Below, piece after piece: positions 11,590 to 23,659 of a stretch of 64,000 bases of DNA. Positions within the stretch are counted from its first letter, which is position 1; the number at the start of each line of letters is the position of its first letter. The stretch covers positions 3,621,773 through 3,685,772 of the forward strand of contig JAJEKV010000025.1 in the NCBI GenBank assembly GCA_021234155.1. Direction: 5' to 3'. The translations under genes and the position numbers were made by a program. Source of the DNA: Isoetes taiwanensis (taxonomy: Eukaryota > Streptophyta > Lycopodiopsida > Isoetales > Isoetaceae). Under the pieces are notes generated by a model. That model had not been told where the DNA came from. It saw only the letters and a program-made list of their open reading frames with translations, and searched no databases.

Positions 11590-12435
11590 ATAGAGTACTG
11601 GTGAAACTTGCAAAACAATTCAAGGATGCTCTAGGATGTTCGATAGCTCTAGAATGTTCTATGTAATCCTCTCCAGGAATGTCCCAGAAGCCCTAGAATC
11701 TTCAGAATATTCATGGGGTAAAGCACCCTACCTAAAATAGAAAGTTTCAAATTAAAAGTGTAAGTGGAATGTTCAGATGCCTATGGGTAAGCACTCTACC
11801 TAAAAAATAGAAAAGTTTCGGGCCTAAAATAAGCTTTTGAAACTTTGCAAATGCTCAAATAAATGCGGGTGGAATGTTCCAGATGCTCATGGGTGTTACA
11901 CCTCAGCTGGCCCAAAAATAGAAAGTTCTCAAATTGGGGTAACAGGTTTCGAAACTTTGGCAAATGCCTCACCACTGTGGTGGAATGTTCCAGATGCTCA
12001 TGGGTAAAGCACCAAATCCAAGAATAGAAAAGTTCTCGTAAGATGGAAAAACAGAAAGCTCTTTTTTAAACTTTGCAAATGCTCAAAATAGAATGTGGTG
12101 GAATATTACGATGCTCGGTAAAAGCACCTCACCAAAAATAGAAAGCTTTGAAACTGCAAATGCTCAAAATAGAATGTTGTTGAATGTTCCGCATGTCAAG
12201 GGTAAGCACCTCAGCCTAAAAAAATAGAAAAGTTTCGCTTTAAAAATAAAAAGTTTCAAACTCAAAACCTCAAAACGTAATATTCCAGATGTATAATCAA
12301 TTCATGTTCTAGAAGGCTAATCTCCTCGCCTAAAAGGAGAGTTTCAGGAATCTCAAGAAACGCACAAAAAATGGAATATTCCATGGCATGTGTGAGTACG
12401 CTACCCATGAACCACACCTGTCGGCAACCTGAACA
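11590..12435. repeat. Satellite array 4
   Basis: This matches array 2 unit by unit, including aaattaaaagtg followed by a shortened HSE (gtggaatgttc). It ends in ggaatattccatggcatgtg, a variant of the closing sub-repeat. Confidence 0.83.
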
Positions 12436-12915
12436 GATGATGATGACATATATATTTAATAATGCCATATTACATAACATATGTCACACATCACTTAGAT
12501 GCACAAAATATATTATTTTATATTATTAAAATATATTATTATTTACCGCCATATATGGCCACATTAATCGTACATATATATTTATTTATGGCTGTTATAT
12601 ATCATATATATATCCTATGGCAAAACATGATATATTTATTATTATTTTATTAAAACATATATTTTAAGTTACATATTTATATATATTTATTTATTTATTA
12701 TCGCATAAATATATATATGTTCATATATTAAAACATATAAACTGCGACATGTATATTATTATTAAATGCATATATTTTACCTGCCATTGCTTTTCCATTA
12801 ATACACTCCATATTAATATTTTTATTTATTATTAATAAACACATATTGCTTTCATATTAAAACATATTATGGTGCTTATAAAATATATATATATGTTTAT
12901 ATATGTTATATATAT

Positions 12916-12948
<33 letters not shown>

Positions 12949-13128
12949 AATATATATAATTTATATATATATGACAGAGTGGTTAAAATATATATATATA
13001 TGTTACATCAAAATGATGAGGAAAATATATATATATATATATAAATATATATATATTAAATATATTTTATGTAAAATATATAAAACATCACGTATATATA
13101 TAAAATATATATATGTATAAATATATAT
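12436..13128. repeat. TA and ATT tracts
   Basis: Microsatellite sequence occupies the position held by a GA plus TA tract in the paralogous block to the left. The simple repeats have therefore turned over faster than the modules. Confidence 0.85.
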
Positions 13129-13312
13129 AGCCGCTGCAGCTCGGCCTCAACAAAAGTAATAATGGGTCCAACTTATGTTTGGTATTGCCGCAGGCCTACC
13201 GAAAATTTTACCAAATGGTTTTATGGAACACTACTGCACAATAGGCTGTAAGCACAAGGTCCTGACCCAGTAATGCCCATCTTATGTCCACCTGTCTAAG
13301 CGAAATATTTTG
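13129..13312. repeat. Outer-body fragment of the module family
   Basis: Contains gccgctgcagctcgg, aatgggtccaac, ggcctaccgaaaa, and cttatgtccacctgt. The last phrase is also at the left edge of module 2. No promoter boxes are present. Confidence 0.55.
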
Positions 13313-13718
13313 CCATAAATATATATAAAATATATATATATTTAAAGTTATATTATTGACGTATATATATTAAAAACATATATATATATATTATTTTATA
13401 TATATATATATATTTTAAACATACGTATTATATATATGCCATTTTACATATATTATTATTATGCAAACACACGTACTTTTACATATTATTATGGCTTATT
13501 TATTATTTTACATATTATTTTATTATATTTTATGCCAAACATCAAACATATTAAACATAAAACACCTATTTATTTTACTGCCATTGCCATTTAATCGCGC
13601 CATTATTAAAATATTATTTAATAACGCAGAAAAGTATAGAGGAGAGTATAGCTATATATCGTGAGTGACAGAGAGCAGCTGAAAGAAAGAGAGAAGAGGT
13701 ACATATATGTGGAGATGA
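13313..13718. repeat. TA/ATT tract with a short GA end
   Basis: Microsatellite sequence ends in a mixed purine stretch from about 13,625. No gene is visible. Confidence 0.8.
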
Positions 13719-14104
13719 GGGGCACATGGTGGCCCAAATGAGGCACGGCCTGAGGCCTACTTGTTTGAGGAAAAGCGAGCAAAGTGCTGAGTGCTGGCAA
13801 GGCCCAGGAGGAGTGATATTTTCCTACCTTACTCCACTCGACAAGCGAGTGTTTTTCACTGGCTTGGATCCTGGGCTCGGCCCCAGGGCCTTGGCCTCCT
13901 CAAAAAGCCCCAAGTTTGCGGACACCTTTTGGTTTACCACCTGACTCTGAACTGATTACTTGGTTCCCCAAACCCACCTCACCCTACCACTAGACCAACC
14001 GTACTTTTCTTTTGAAAGAATAAGAACTCCATGCTTAGTTGCTGTGGGGCCTAATTAATTCATATGATACTCTAAGATGTTCTGAATGCTCTAGAATCTT
14101 TGAA
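13719..14104 (-). mobile_element. tRNA-derived SINE-like module 6
   Basis: This is the paralogue of module 4, offset 5,809 (gggcacatgg at 13,720). The A-box site is intact: cactagaccaacc near 13,990-14,002 is GGTTGGTCTAGTG on minus. The B-box region (gactctgaactg) is at about 13,942-13,953. The right flank runs into satellite array 5 through gatgttctgaatgctctaga. Confidence 0.62.
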
Positions 14105-15505
14105 TGTCCTAGAATGTTCCGTGATGCTCATGGAAAGTAACTCTCTCGTACCTAAAAACAGAAGCTCAGCCTCAAAAACAGAAAGCTCTCAGCCTAAAAA
14201 TAGAAGTTTCAAAACTCTGGGTGCAAAATCGCCCTAAAAAATAGAACGTTGCAGTGGGATCGTTCCAGTGCTCATGGGTACACCTCGGGCCTAAAAATAG
14301 AAAGCTCAATCTAAAAATAGAAACTTTTGAAACTTGGCAAATGCTCAAAAATAGAATGTTCTCAGAATGTCTGTGATGCTCATGGTAAGCACCCTACCTA
14401 AAAAATAGAAAGTCACTAAAAAATAGAAAGTTTTTTTGAAACTTTGCAAATGCTCAAAATAGAAATGCCATGGAATGCTGCATGCCTCATGGCAAACACC
14501 CCTCAATCCAAAAAATAGAAAAGTTTTTTGAAAACTCTAAAATGCCTCAAAATGTATCGTTCCCACAATGTTAAGTGCATGCCCTGGCTGCAAGCTAACT
14601 CTACCTAAAAATAGAATGCTCACCAAAATAGAAAAGCTCTTGCTTTAAACTTTGTAAAAACTCAAATAGAATGTCCTAGAATGTTTCGCATGCTCTAGGG
14701 TAAGCATCTCCGCCTAAAAAATAGAAAGTATGGTAGTCTAAGAACAAAGTTTGCTAAAACTTCAAGAAAACTCCTCAAAATAGAATGTTCTAGAGTGTCT
14801 GCATGCCATAGGCAACCACTCCATGCTCTAGAAGCACCTCTCACTCTAAAAGTAGAAAGTTTCTTGAAACCTTGCAAATGCTCAAATCAACAGGTGATTA
14901 ATTCCTGAATTGGTATGCCCTCCCATGAGTGATAATTTTAGAAGTGGTAGTAGAGCTACGTGTGTATATAGACCTGCATGGTAGTAGGTGTAGAAAGTCA
15001 CTAAAAATAGAAAGTTTGCTTAAACTTTTAAAAACTCAAATAGAATATCCTAGAATGCCTATGCTCTAGTGGTAAGCATCTTAGCTCAAAAAATAGAAAG
15101 TACCTGGCAGAGGTCTAAAACGTAAAAGTTTCATAAAACTTTGCAAAACTCAAAAATAGAATGTTCTAGAGTGTTCCGTGATGCCATAGGGCAACCACCT
15201 ATGCTCTAGAAGACCCCACTCTAAAAGTAGAAAGTTTCTTTGAAAACTGCGAAATACTCAAAAAATAGAATATTCGGAGGGTGATAGAGGTGGCAGATGC
15301 ACCTCACAGCATGTGTGAGTATGTTACCATGAATGATATTTCGTTGGTAATGGAATGTGAGGGTTGAGCGTAAAGATTCTGCGAATAAGACCGCGGAAAT
15401 GCCTCATGGAGTGCAAGATGTGGAGTAAGCAAGATCCTCATAGGTGATACACTTTGGAACTGGTAGTGTTCCTCATGAGTGATACCTTTGTGAACTGGTA
15501 GTAGG
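14105..15505. repeat. Satellite array 5
   Basis: Same architecture as array 3, including the order of unit variants and the closing gtgatac / tggtagtgttcc sub-repeat. Many units show the stereotyped spelling changes described in the findings (for example acagaaagctc for atagaaagttt). Confidence 0.86.
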
Positions 15506-16214
15506 GCTATATATATATATAAGTCTGCCAAATATATATTGTTATTGGTATGTTATGCATTAAATATATTTTATTATGCTGGGCGATATGGCAAAACCGT
15601 TTTATAGTACAGCATATGCCATATGGAGCGGCTATACGGCGCATATTGTTTATGAACAGCAGCCATATATATGTTGATGGTATATTATTTTTAAAACAAA
15701 ATGGTATATATATAAATATATATTGCATATATATGTACCGCTTTTACGGCCATATGCCGCATATATTATGCATATATATTTATTATGCATATGTTGTCAT
15801 ATTGCTTATTTTATTATATATATATATATATATATATACATAAACATACATTTTTACATTTATTACACGCCCCACATTATGTTTATTTAAAACTTATATA
15901 CACTATTTGCTGTTTACATCACAAGTATATTATGCTAAGAGACACGCATATATATTATTATATTGTCAAAACATATATTTTTATTATATTAATATATTTA
16001 TTCCAAAACATATTAAAATGCAAAACAAAATATTATTATATATATTATTATTTATTATTTTAATAAACCCAAACAAGTGAAATCGAAAGAGAGAGGAAGA
16101 TACAGAGAGAGGGACAACAGGAGAGAGAGAGGAAAGAGATGAGGAGAGAGAGGGAGAGAAAAGAGAAAGGAGGAGAGGTGAAAGAGAGAGAAAGATGAGA
16201 GGAAGAGAAAAGGG
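15506..16214. repeat. TA and ATT tract, then GA tract
   Basis: TA-rich to about 15,840, ATT-rich to 16,075, polypurine to 16,214. No gene is visible. Confidence 0.83.
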
Positions 16215-16700
16215 CGCTACTAAAAAGTGTTAATGGGGTCCAACGGAGGCGAGGCTCCGCCTGAGGCCTACCGAGCTTCCAGGAATACTACACAAAAGCA
16301 GCGCATGGTGGGTCCAGATCGAGGCTTTTAGGTCTGGCCGAGGCTCACGAGCCGAGTGAGTTAGTGCAAAAGAAAGTGCTGGTCCTGGGCTCCATGAGCA
16401 GTTTCTGAGTCTGCTCTGGTCTCCACCCATCGACGGAAGTGTTTCACGCGGGCCAATCGCCGGCCCTGCGGGCCTTGGCCTCCTCAAAAGCCCTGCCTGC
16501 GGGACAAAATTCTTTTGGTTTCACACTTTGACTCTGAACTGGACATTGCCCCAAACCCCCACCCTTACCACTGTGACCAATCCAAATTTTCTAAATAATA
16601 AGAAGTCCATTTCAGCTAGTTAAAGTCAAGTGCTGGAAATTCCCTTCTGGGTTAATTGAAGCCTTGATGATCCTAGAACCTCAGAATGTTCTAGAATGAA
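16215..16700 (-). mobile_element. tRNA-derived SINE-like module 7
   Basis: Left outer body (gtgttaatggggtccaac, gcctgaggcctaccgag, ggaatactacac) is joined to the standard body (cctcctcaaaagcc, gacaaaattcttttgg). B-box region tttgactctgaactgg is near 16,525-16,540 and A-box region ccactgtgaccaatcc near 16,568-16,583. The right flank ends tagaatgttctagaatgaag, the class that leads to microsatellite rather than to a satellite array. Confidence 0.6.
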
Positions 16701-18029
16701 GCCAGAGAGAGAAGATATATTTATTTTTATTATATTTATTATTATTAAAATATATTTTATTAAAATATTTATTTTACATGTTCATGTTTATTATTATTGC
16801 CGCATATTTTATTAAAACTACATATTATTATTTTCTTATTAAAACTATATACATGTTCTATATGACGTTATTATTATTTATTATTATTATTTTAAAACAA
16901 TATTTTATTGTTCCACATTTAAGTATTATTATTATTTAATATTATTATTTATATATTATATATTTATATATTTATTACATTATTATTATTAAAACTATGT
17001 CATATTACATACATCATATTATTATTTTACGTTCATTATATTTTACATAAAGAAGACAAGACATATATTATTACATCGGTGACATCACATGCTTTTACTG
17101 TTCCGAGACATTATTATTATTTTAAGACATATATATTTATTATATTTTATTATATATATATATTTATGATGCATATATATATATATATTGCGACATATAT
17201 TATTTATTACATATATTATAATATATATGTTATTTTTTATTATTATTTATTACTACATATATTTTTATTATATTTTTACATATATATATATATTGCTATT
17301 ATTATATATTTCATTATTATTATTACATATTATTATTTTACATATTATTATTAAAACATATTATTATTTTTTATTTTAAAACATTTTTAAAACATGTCAT
17401 TATTATTTAATATTATTAAAAAACATTATTGTTTTAAACATTTTAAAACATATATTAATATATTATTACACTTATTATTATCAAAACGTTTTTCATTATT
17501 AATAAATGCTACATTATTATTATTTAATAAGTTCATATATATTATCGTATATTAAAACGCGACATCAAGTATTATATTTTATATATATTATATTTTAAAA
17601 CAGCATATATTATTTATTAATATGATGTGACATATATATTTATTATATGACATATATTATTGTCATATTATTTTTATTTATTATATTATATTATTAAACA
17701 TATGTACTATTTACATATTTTGCCTGAAAATATATTAATTTTTATTTACATATTTATTATTTTATTATTTAATATATTAAATATATTATGTTATTTATTA
17801 CAAACATATCGTTGTCCACGCTATTTATTACATGCTCTTCTTCGACGTATATACATATACACATATCACCTATGTATTTATATTAATAAAACATATTATT
17901 AAAACAAATGACCTTAAACATATTATTATTATTATTATCTATTATTATTTATTAATAACAAAAACATATTATTTATTATTAAATCAAGTATATCTTATTA
18001 GACAGAGAGAGTGAGAAAACAGAGAGCAT

Positions 18030-18065
<36 letters not shown>

Positions 18066-18184
18066 GATGGGCAAAACATCAAAATATACATAAAACACTT
18101 ATGATGGTTATATAATATATTTTATCGCATGAGAATGAGTGAGACGCAGCCAGCTTATATATATATATATATATGTTATGGTAT
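16701..18184. repeat. ATT and TA tracts
   Basis: Long attatt / acatatt runs are followed by TA runs. A short gagagagtgag stretch lies at about 18,004-18,026. No gene is visible in this 1.5 kb. Confidence 0.85.
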
Positions 18185-18655
18185 TATTGTGACAGGCTAC
18201 CACGGGCGGGCCCAACCTAGAGCTTGTACGGCCTGAGGCCTACTTAGAAATGGCGAGTGGGCGCTAAGTCCTACCACGCACGCCCCTTCTAGTCTCATCA
18301 TATCAAAAACAATCACATAATCCATAATCGTAACTAACTCCATCGACGGCCTCCGGCAGGCCATCACTTGGCGCGATCTGCACGGGTTCTAACGTAAGAC
18401 TTCACGCTACCACGCGGCGCTGATCTCGTGCCCTAACCACTATCTAAAATTTTATAAGCTGTATGGTGGATTCAATCCCAAGTCTAGCCCCATACCCCAA
18501 TCCTAGCTAATTAAGCCAAGCATTTCTTCTTCCATGTAAAATAGGGAAGTCCATACTTAGTTAAGGCTGGGGCAAGGAAATCTCATTTGTTAATTAAAAG
18601 CCCTTGATTCCCAGAACCCTCTGCACGTTCCATGTAAACAAAGCCAGAGTATTAA
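18185..18655 (-). mobile_element. tRNA-derived SINE-like module 8, variant head
   Basis: Body similar to other copies (tactaacgtaagac-type and ggcgatctgcac-type blocks are diverged), but the head differs. At about 18,468-18,479 the plus strand reads ggattcaatccc, so the minus strand has GGGATTGAATCC, a canonical T-loop-type B box. The A-box region is ctagctaattaagcc at about 18,503-18,517. The right flank keeps gttaattaaaagcccttgat and ccctctgcacgttcc. It forms a subfamily with module 10. Confidence 0.55.
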
Positions 18656-19522
18656 ATATGTTTTATTATATTATTAAAATATTATTGTGGCTATATTATT
18701 ACATACCATTATATGCTCGACAAACATAAACATTAAAACATATATGACATTAACTACATTAATATTATTAATATTATTATTTATTATTATTATTAAAACA
18801 TATTTTCGCTTTTTCTGCTTTTCCAAATATATTTGCCATATTTATTTTTCTTATGTCATATATTGCTTTTCATGCATTATTAATGCACAAAACACTATTT
18901 ATTATTATTGCTCATTAACTATTTTATTATATTATTATAAAAATATGATCGCTAACGTGTCATTATTACTTTACATACGCTTCATATTATGCATTTTACT
19001 ATTACATATTTTACTATCTGCCATATTTAATATTATTAAACATATTAATAAACACATTATTAAAACATTGGTACCTATTACACATATTATTATATATGCA
19101 AAAAAAACAGCTTTTGTTTATATATATATTTTGTTAAAATATATATTTTATATATATATATATTACATAAATGTATAAAACACGCTATAAAGCGCAGCGT
19201 ATATATAAATATGTATATATATAAATATATTGCGCCGTATACACGCATGAAACGGGACATAGCCATATATATTATTCGTGCCATAAGCCATGCCAGCCAT
19301 ATGAGTGATGGATGCAACCCTCCAGAACGTCCCAGAACGCCTCGGTATATATAAAATATGTCGATTTATGCATATATATTTTATTATATTAACGCGATGG
19401 CTATAAAATATTGCCATATATTAAGCCGACCCAGAACGTCCCCAATCAAAAAGCTAGAGTATAGTAAAATATGTTGACGAGAGGACGCAGGATTTGCAGA
19501 GAGGACCCAGAGAGGAGAGAGA

Positions 19523-19562
<40 letters not shown>

Positions 19563-19942
19563 AAAACATCGCCATGCGATAAATATATATTTATATAATC
19601 GCGCCATGTTTCGTTATGGCCACTTACAGCCATATTTATATATGTCAAATATATATTTATTTTACCAAATATATTAACGCATGACATGCATTACGCCGTG
19701 CCATATATGACCGCCATATACACTACGGTTAATCCGCGACATATTAGTTCTTACATATATGTCCCACATCCATATATATACATAAGTACATATGATACAT
19801 ACCTATGCATATATAATATTGTTTTATTACATATTATATAAATACAGCCATATATATTTAAACATATTATTAAGTTGTTAATTTTTTATTTTTATTAAAA
19901 TATACACTATATTGCATATATATATTATACATATATACATAT

Positions 19943-19978
<36 letters not shown>

Positions 19979-20354
19979 ATTATTTTTTACAATTAAGGTT
20001 ATTTTATATATATGTCACTACATATTTATATTATTTTTAAACCCAAATATACATGATGCATTAAAAATACATGTTTGTCTTAAAACATTATTTATTACAT
20101 ATTGCTTTTAAAATCATATTATCCACATATATTGTCGATTACATATATTAAAACAAGACGACATAAAAATATACATCAAAATTTACGGTTGTTCTGTTCC
20201 ATTATTATTAAACCCATATTGTACCACACATATACATATTATTATATTTACATATTATTATTTATTAAGATCGCTATGGTATGATATATAAAATAATGAG
20301 GAGGGGACAGTTGTTGTTATATATATATATATAGAAGGATAAGAGATGTGAGAG
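18656..20354. repeat. ATT/TA tracts with two isolated module remnants
   Basis: Microsatellite sequence contains two short non-repeat pieces. At about 19,312-19,342 there is caaccctccagaacgtccca, and at about 19,420-19,525 cgacccagaacgtcccc plus a GA stretch. Both look like the HSE-type right end of a module stranded in TA repeat. A pure TA run of about 34 bases lies near 19,525-19,558. Confidence 0.75.
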
Positions 20355-20670
20355 AGTATCAAAATATATACATGGCAGGCTGAAACCTAAAAGCAGTGCT
20401 GGGTGAGTGAGTGAGTGAGTATTTCACTGGCCGACCGATGCTGCTGGTTTCACGCGGCTTGATCCGGCCGGCCTCATGGGCCTCGCCTCCTCAAAGCCCC
20501 TGCTTGGTGGACAAAATTTTTGGTTTACCACTCGACTCTAACCGGACATTGTTGCTCCCCAAACCCCACCCTTACCATCAGACCCACCACACTGAAAAGA
20601 AAGCGAAGTCCATGCTTAGTTAAGGTCAAGCAATGGAAATCTCAACCTCTAGAATGTTCTAGAAATGAAG
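20355..20670 (-). mobile_element. tRNA-derived SINE-like module 9 (short)
   Basis: Starts near tggcaggctgaaacc and keeps gtgagtgagtgagtatttca, cctcctcaaagccc, gtggacaaaatttttgg, a B-box region (ctcgactctaaccgg) near 20,530-20,545 and a weak A-box region (accatcagacccacc). The right flank has ctagaatgttctagaaatga. Confidence 0.58.
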
Positions 20671-21660
20671 CCAGAGAGAGAAGAGTGGAAAGACAGAGGG
20701 GAGAAGAGAGATGAGAGAGAGAAGAGAGAGGAGGAGAAGAGGAGATGAGAGAGAATAGAAAAGAGAGACAGAGATAGACAGAGAAAGACAGAGAGAGAGG
20801 AGAAACAGAGACATATTATATATGCACATACTAAATTTGCTTATATATATATATGGAGAGAGTGACATATATTGTTATGATATATATATTTATTATGATG
20901 ATGCATATATATATTTTATTATGGCGGTATATGGGAGAGTACATATACTTCATATATAAATATATTGCATATATATATACTGCACATATATATTAAACAT
21001 ACATCTTATTACACTATATTATTAACGCCATACATATATTAAATATTATTGCCGATTACATATTATTATTTTAATAAAATCACATACAAGGTTTTCACAT
21101 ATCAAGACATATATACCTGTTTTAAAAAATATATTATTATTATATTATTATTTACATATTATTGTACCGTCCAAACATATTTATTACATCTACATATTAC
21201 AAACATATTATTTATTTTATTTATTTTTTAATATATATATTAAAACCATGTTTTTTCATACATACCATCAGTATTATTATTATTTACGTTCCATATTATT
21301 ATTTACATTATTATTAATGTAAGTATCACATATTAAACGGCTTTTACGCATATATATTTAATATTATTACTAAAACATATTTATTACATATTTAATAATA
21401 TTTATATATATATAAATATATATATTTTATTATGTATATAAATATATGCTATATATATATTAAAATATATATGTATATATTATATATATATATATATATA
21501 TGTTCAGCTATATATATATAAGTGTTTACATTTGTTTGGCATAAGTTGTTTGGCATGAAATATATATATATGTTTTAGCCAGGCATTGTCTTGCATTCAA
21601 AAAATATATATTATTGTTGATGGTTATAAGAGTGAGAAACATATATATATTTGACAGACA
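20671..21660. repeat. GA tract then TA/ATT tracts
   Basis: Polypurine to about 20,812, then TA and ATT microsatellite. A small unplaced non-repeat stretch (gtttggcataagttgtttgg) lies near 21,533-21,555. No gene is visible. Confidence 0.82.
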
Positions 21661-22015
21661 TATGTTTTAAGCACAATGCCAGGCGAACGTGCAACTAACT
21701 CATCTACCTGCCCCGCTGGCAACTTCACCTGGCCGCATCCCCACTGGGTCTCACAGCAGCCCACGCCAGCCACGGAAGGATCTCGTGCCTTCCAAATCAG
21801 CTATCTGGGGTACTCTTATGTTGCATGTTGGATTCGGAACTCAAGACTGGCTGGCCCCCACCCCCAATCCTAACCACCAGACCAAGCATTTCTTCAATAA
21901 AAAATGTTGAAGCCTCATGCTTAGTTAAGGCCGGGACAATGAAATCTCTTGGTTAATTAAAAGCCCTTGATGATCCTAGAAACTCTAGAATGTGTCTCTA
22001 GAAACGAAGCCAGAG
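21661..22015 (-). mobile_element. tRNA-derived SINE-like module 10, variant head
   Basis: The best preserved variant-head copy. At 21,869-21,884 the complement gives TGGTCTGGTGGTTAGG, a near-ideal A box. At 21,830-21,842 the complement gives GAGTTCCGAATCC, a B-box-like site with one extra base. Spacing fits a tRNA. The sequence looks cleaner than its neighbours. The right flank keeps tggttaattaaaagccct and a mutated HSE run (ctctagaatgtgtctctaga). Confidence 0.62.
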
Positions 22016-22147
22016 AGAGAAGAGGAAAGACAGAGGAGTGCCGAAATATGATATATAGCTGAGCTGAGGAGACAGTTTATATATATGAAATGTTTATATA
22101 TATAAAACAGAGACAGATATATATATATATAGCTTTTGTGCATGAAG

Positions 22148-22188
<41 letters not shown>

Positions 22189-22195
22189 GAACAAA
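22016..22195. repeat. TA tract
   Basis: TA microsatellite with short purine pieces. Confidence 0.85.
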
Positions 22196-22470
22196 GACAG
22201 TGTCCCGCGGAGTGAGTAAGCATTTCACGCCCACGACTTTATTTCAATGGCTGGATCCCGCCCTCAAGTGGGCTCCTCGGCCTCAAAAGCCCAAGTTTGG
22301 TGACACTCTTGGCTTCACCATGGACCTCTAACCCTGACATTGCCTCAAACCCAAGCACCTTTACCACGGTGACCAACCTACCTTCTCGGAAAACAGCCAG
22401 TCCATGCCTAGGGCCACACCGGCCAACGGAAAATCCTAACCTCCAAGTGAACCCAGAAATCCAGCCTCTG
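22196..22470 (-). mobile_element. tRNA-derived SINE-like module 11 (partial)
   Basis: Lacks the left outer body. Keeps gtgagtaagcatttcacg, gggctcctcggcctcaaaag and ccaagtttggtgacac. The head is recognisable but altered (acctttaccacggtgaccaa near 22,357-22,376). The right HSE flank is lost and it stops at cctccaagtgaacccagaaa. Confidence 0.52.
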
Positions 22471-23610
22471 CCATAAAATATGAAGACAGATGCATAAAAT
22501 ATGACGAGCATACATGCTTGACATTATGACAAATATGACATATTTAAATCTTGCCACATATATAATACTATTTACTATATATATTGGCTACATCGCAATA
22601 TCTGCTAAACGTTTACATATTAAGTCATTTAATATACATGACATATTGCTTTATATTACATATATTTATTATATTTTTATTTTATTATTATTATTATTTA
22701 TTTTATATATTTTATTATTATTTATTATATAAAACATATTATAAAATACATTGTGCATATATATATTAAATATACAAACATATATCTATATATTAACGTT
22801 ATTTTATTATTATTATTAAAATATATATATTATATATTATTTTTTATAAAATATATTTAATATATTTTTAATACATATTATTATTATTAATCCCACAAGT
22901 CATTAAAACATATTTAATATTTTTTATGTTACATATTTATTATTAAACATTATTGCTTTAAAACATATATTATTATTATTTATTACATATTAAACATATA
23001 TTATTTTATTATTATTTTTACATATTAAAACATATTATTTTTTAAACATTTTTATTATTACAATATTATTATTATTTATTATATGTCGATTACATATTAT
23101 TATTGTACCATTTCACCTATTATATATATAACATATATAAAAACACGTTAAAAACATATACATATAATAAATCAGTATTAATTATATATTTATATATATA
23201 TTAAAAACAGCATATATATTTTACATACATTGCATACATATATTTACATATTTATATATATATATATTATTAAACATATTTATTACATATATATATACAT
23301 ATTTATACATTGCATATTAGTTATTATTTTTATTATACAAAACGCGTTTTTCATTATTACGTCGCTACATATATTATTTACTAAACAAGTATTATATTAT
23401 TATACAAACAAGTACACGTGTTATTATTAATATTAATTTGCTTACTGTTATTGTATAATGTTCATACATACATATTATTAATAAGTATATATACATATTA
23501 ATATTTTTACTTAATAATATCACAATATATATATTTACATACACATTATGCCATCATTAATTGCTATCATTTACTATCACATTACATTAATATATATATA
23601 TATATATATT

Positions 23611-23659
<49 letters not shown>

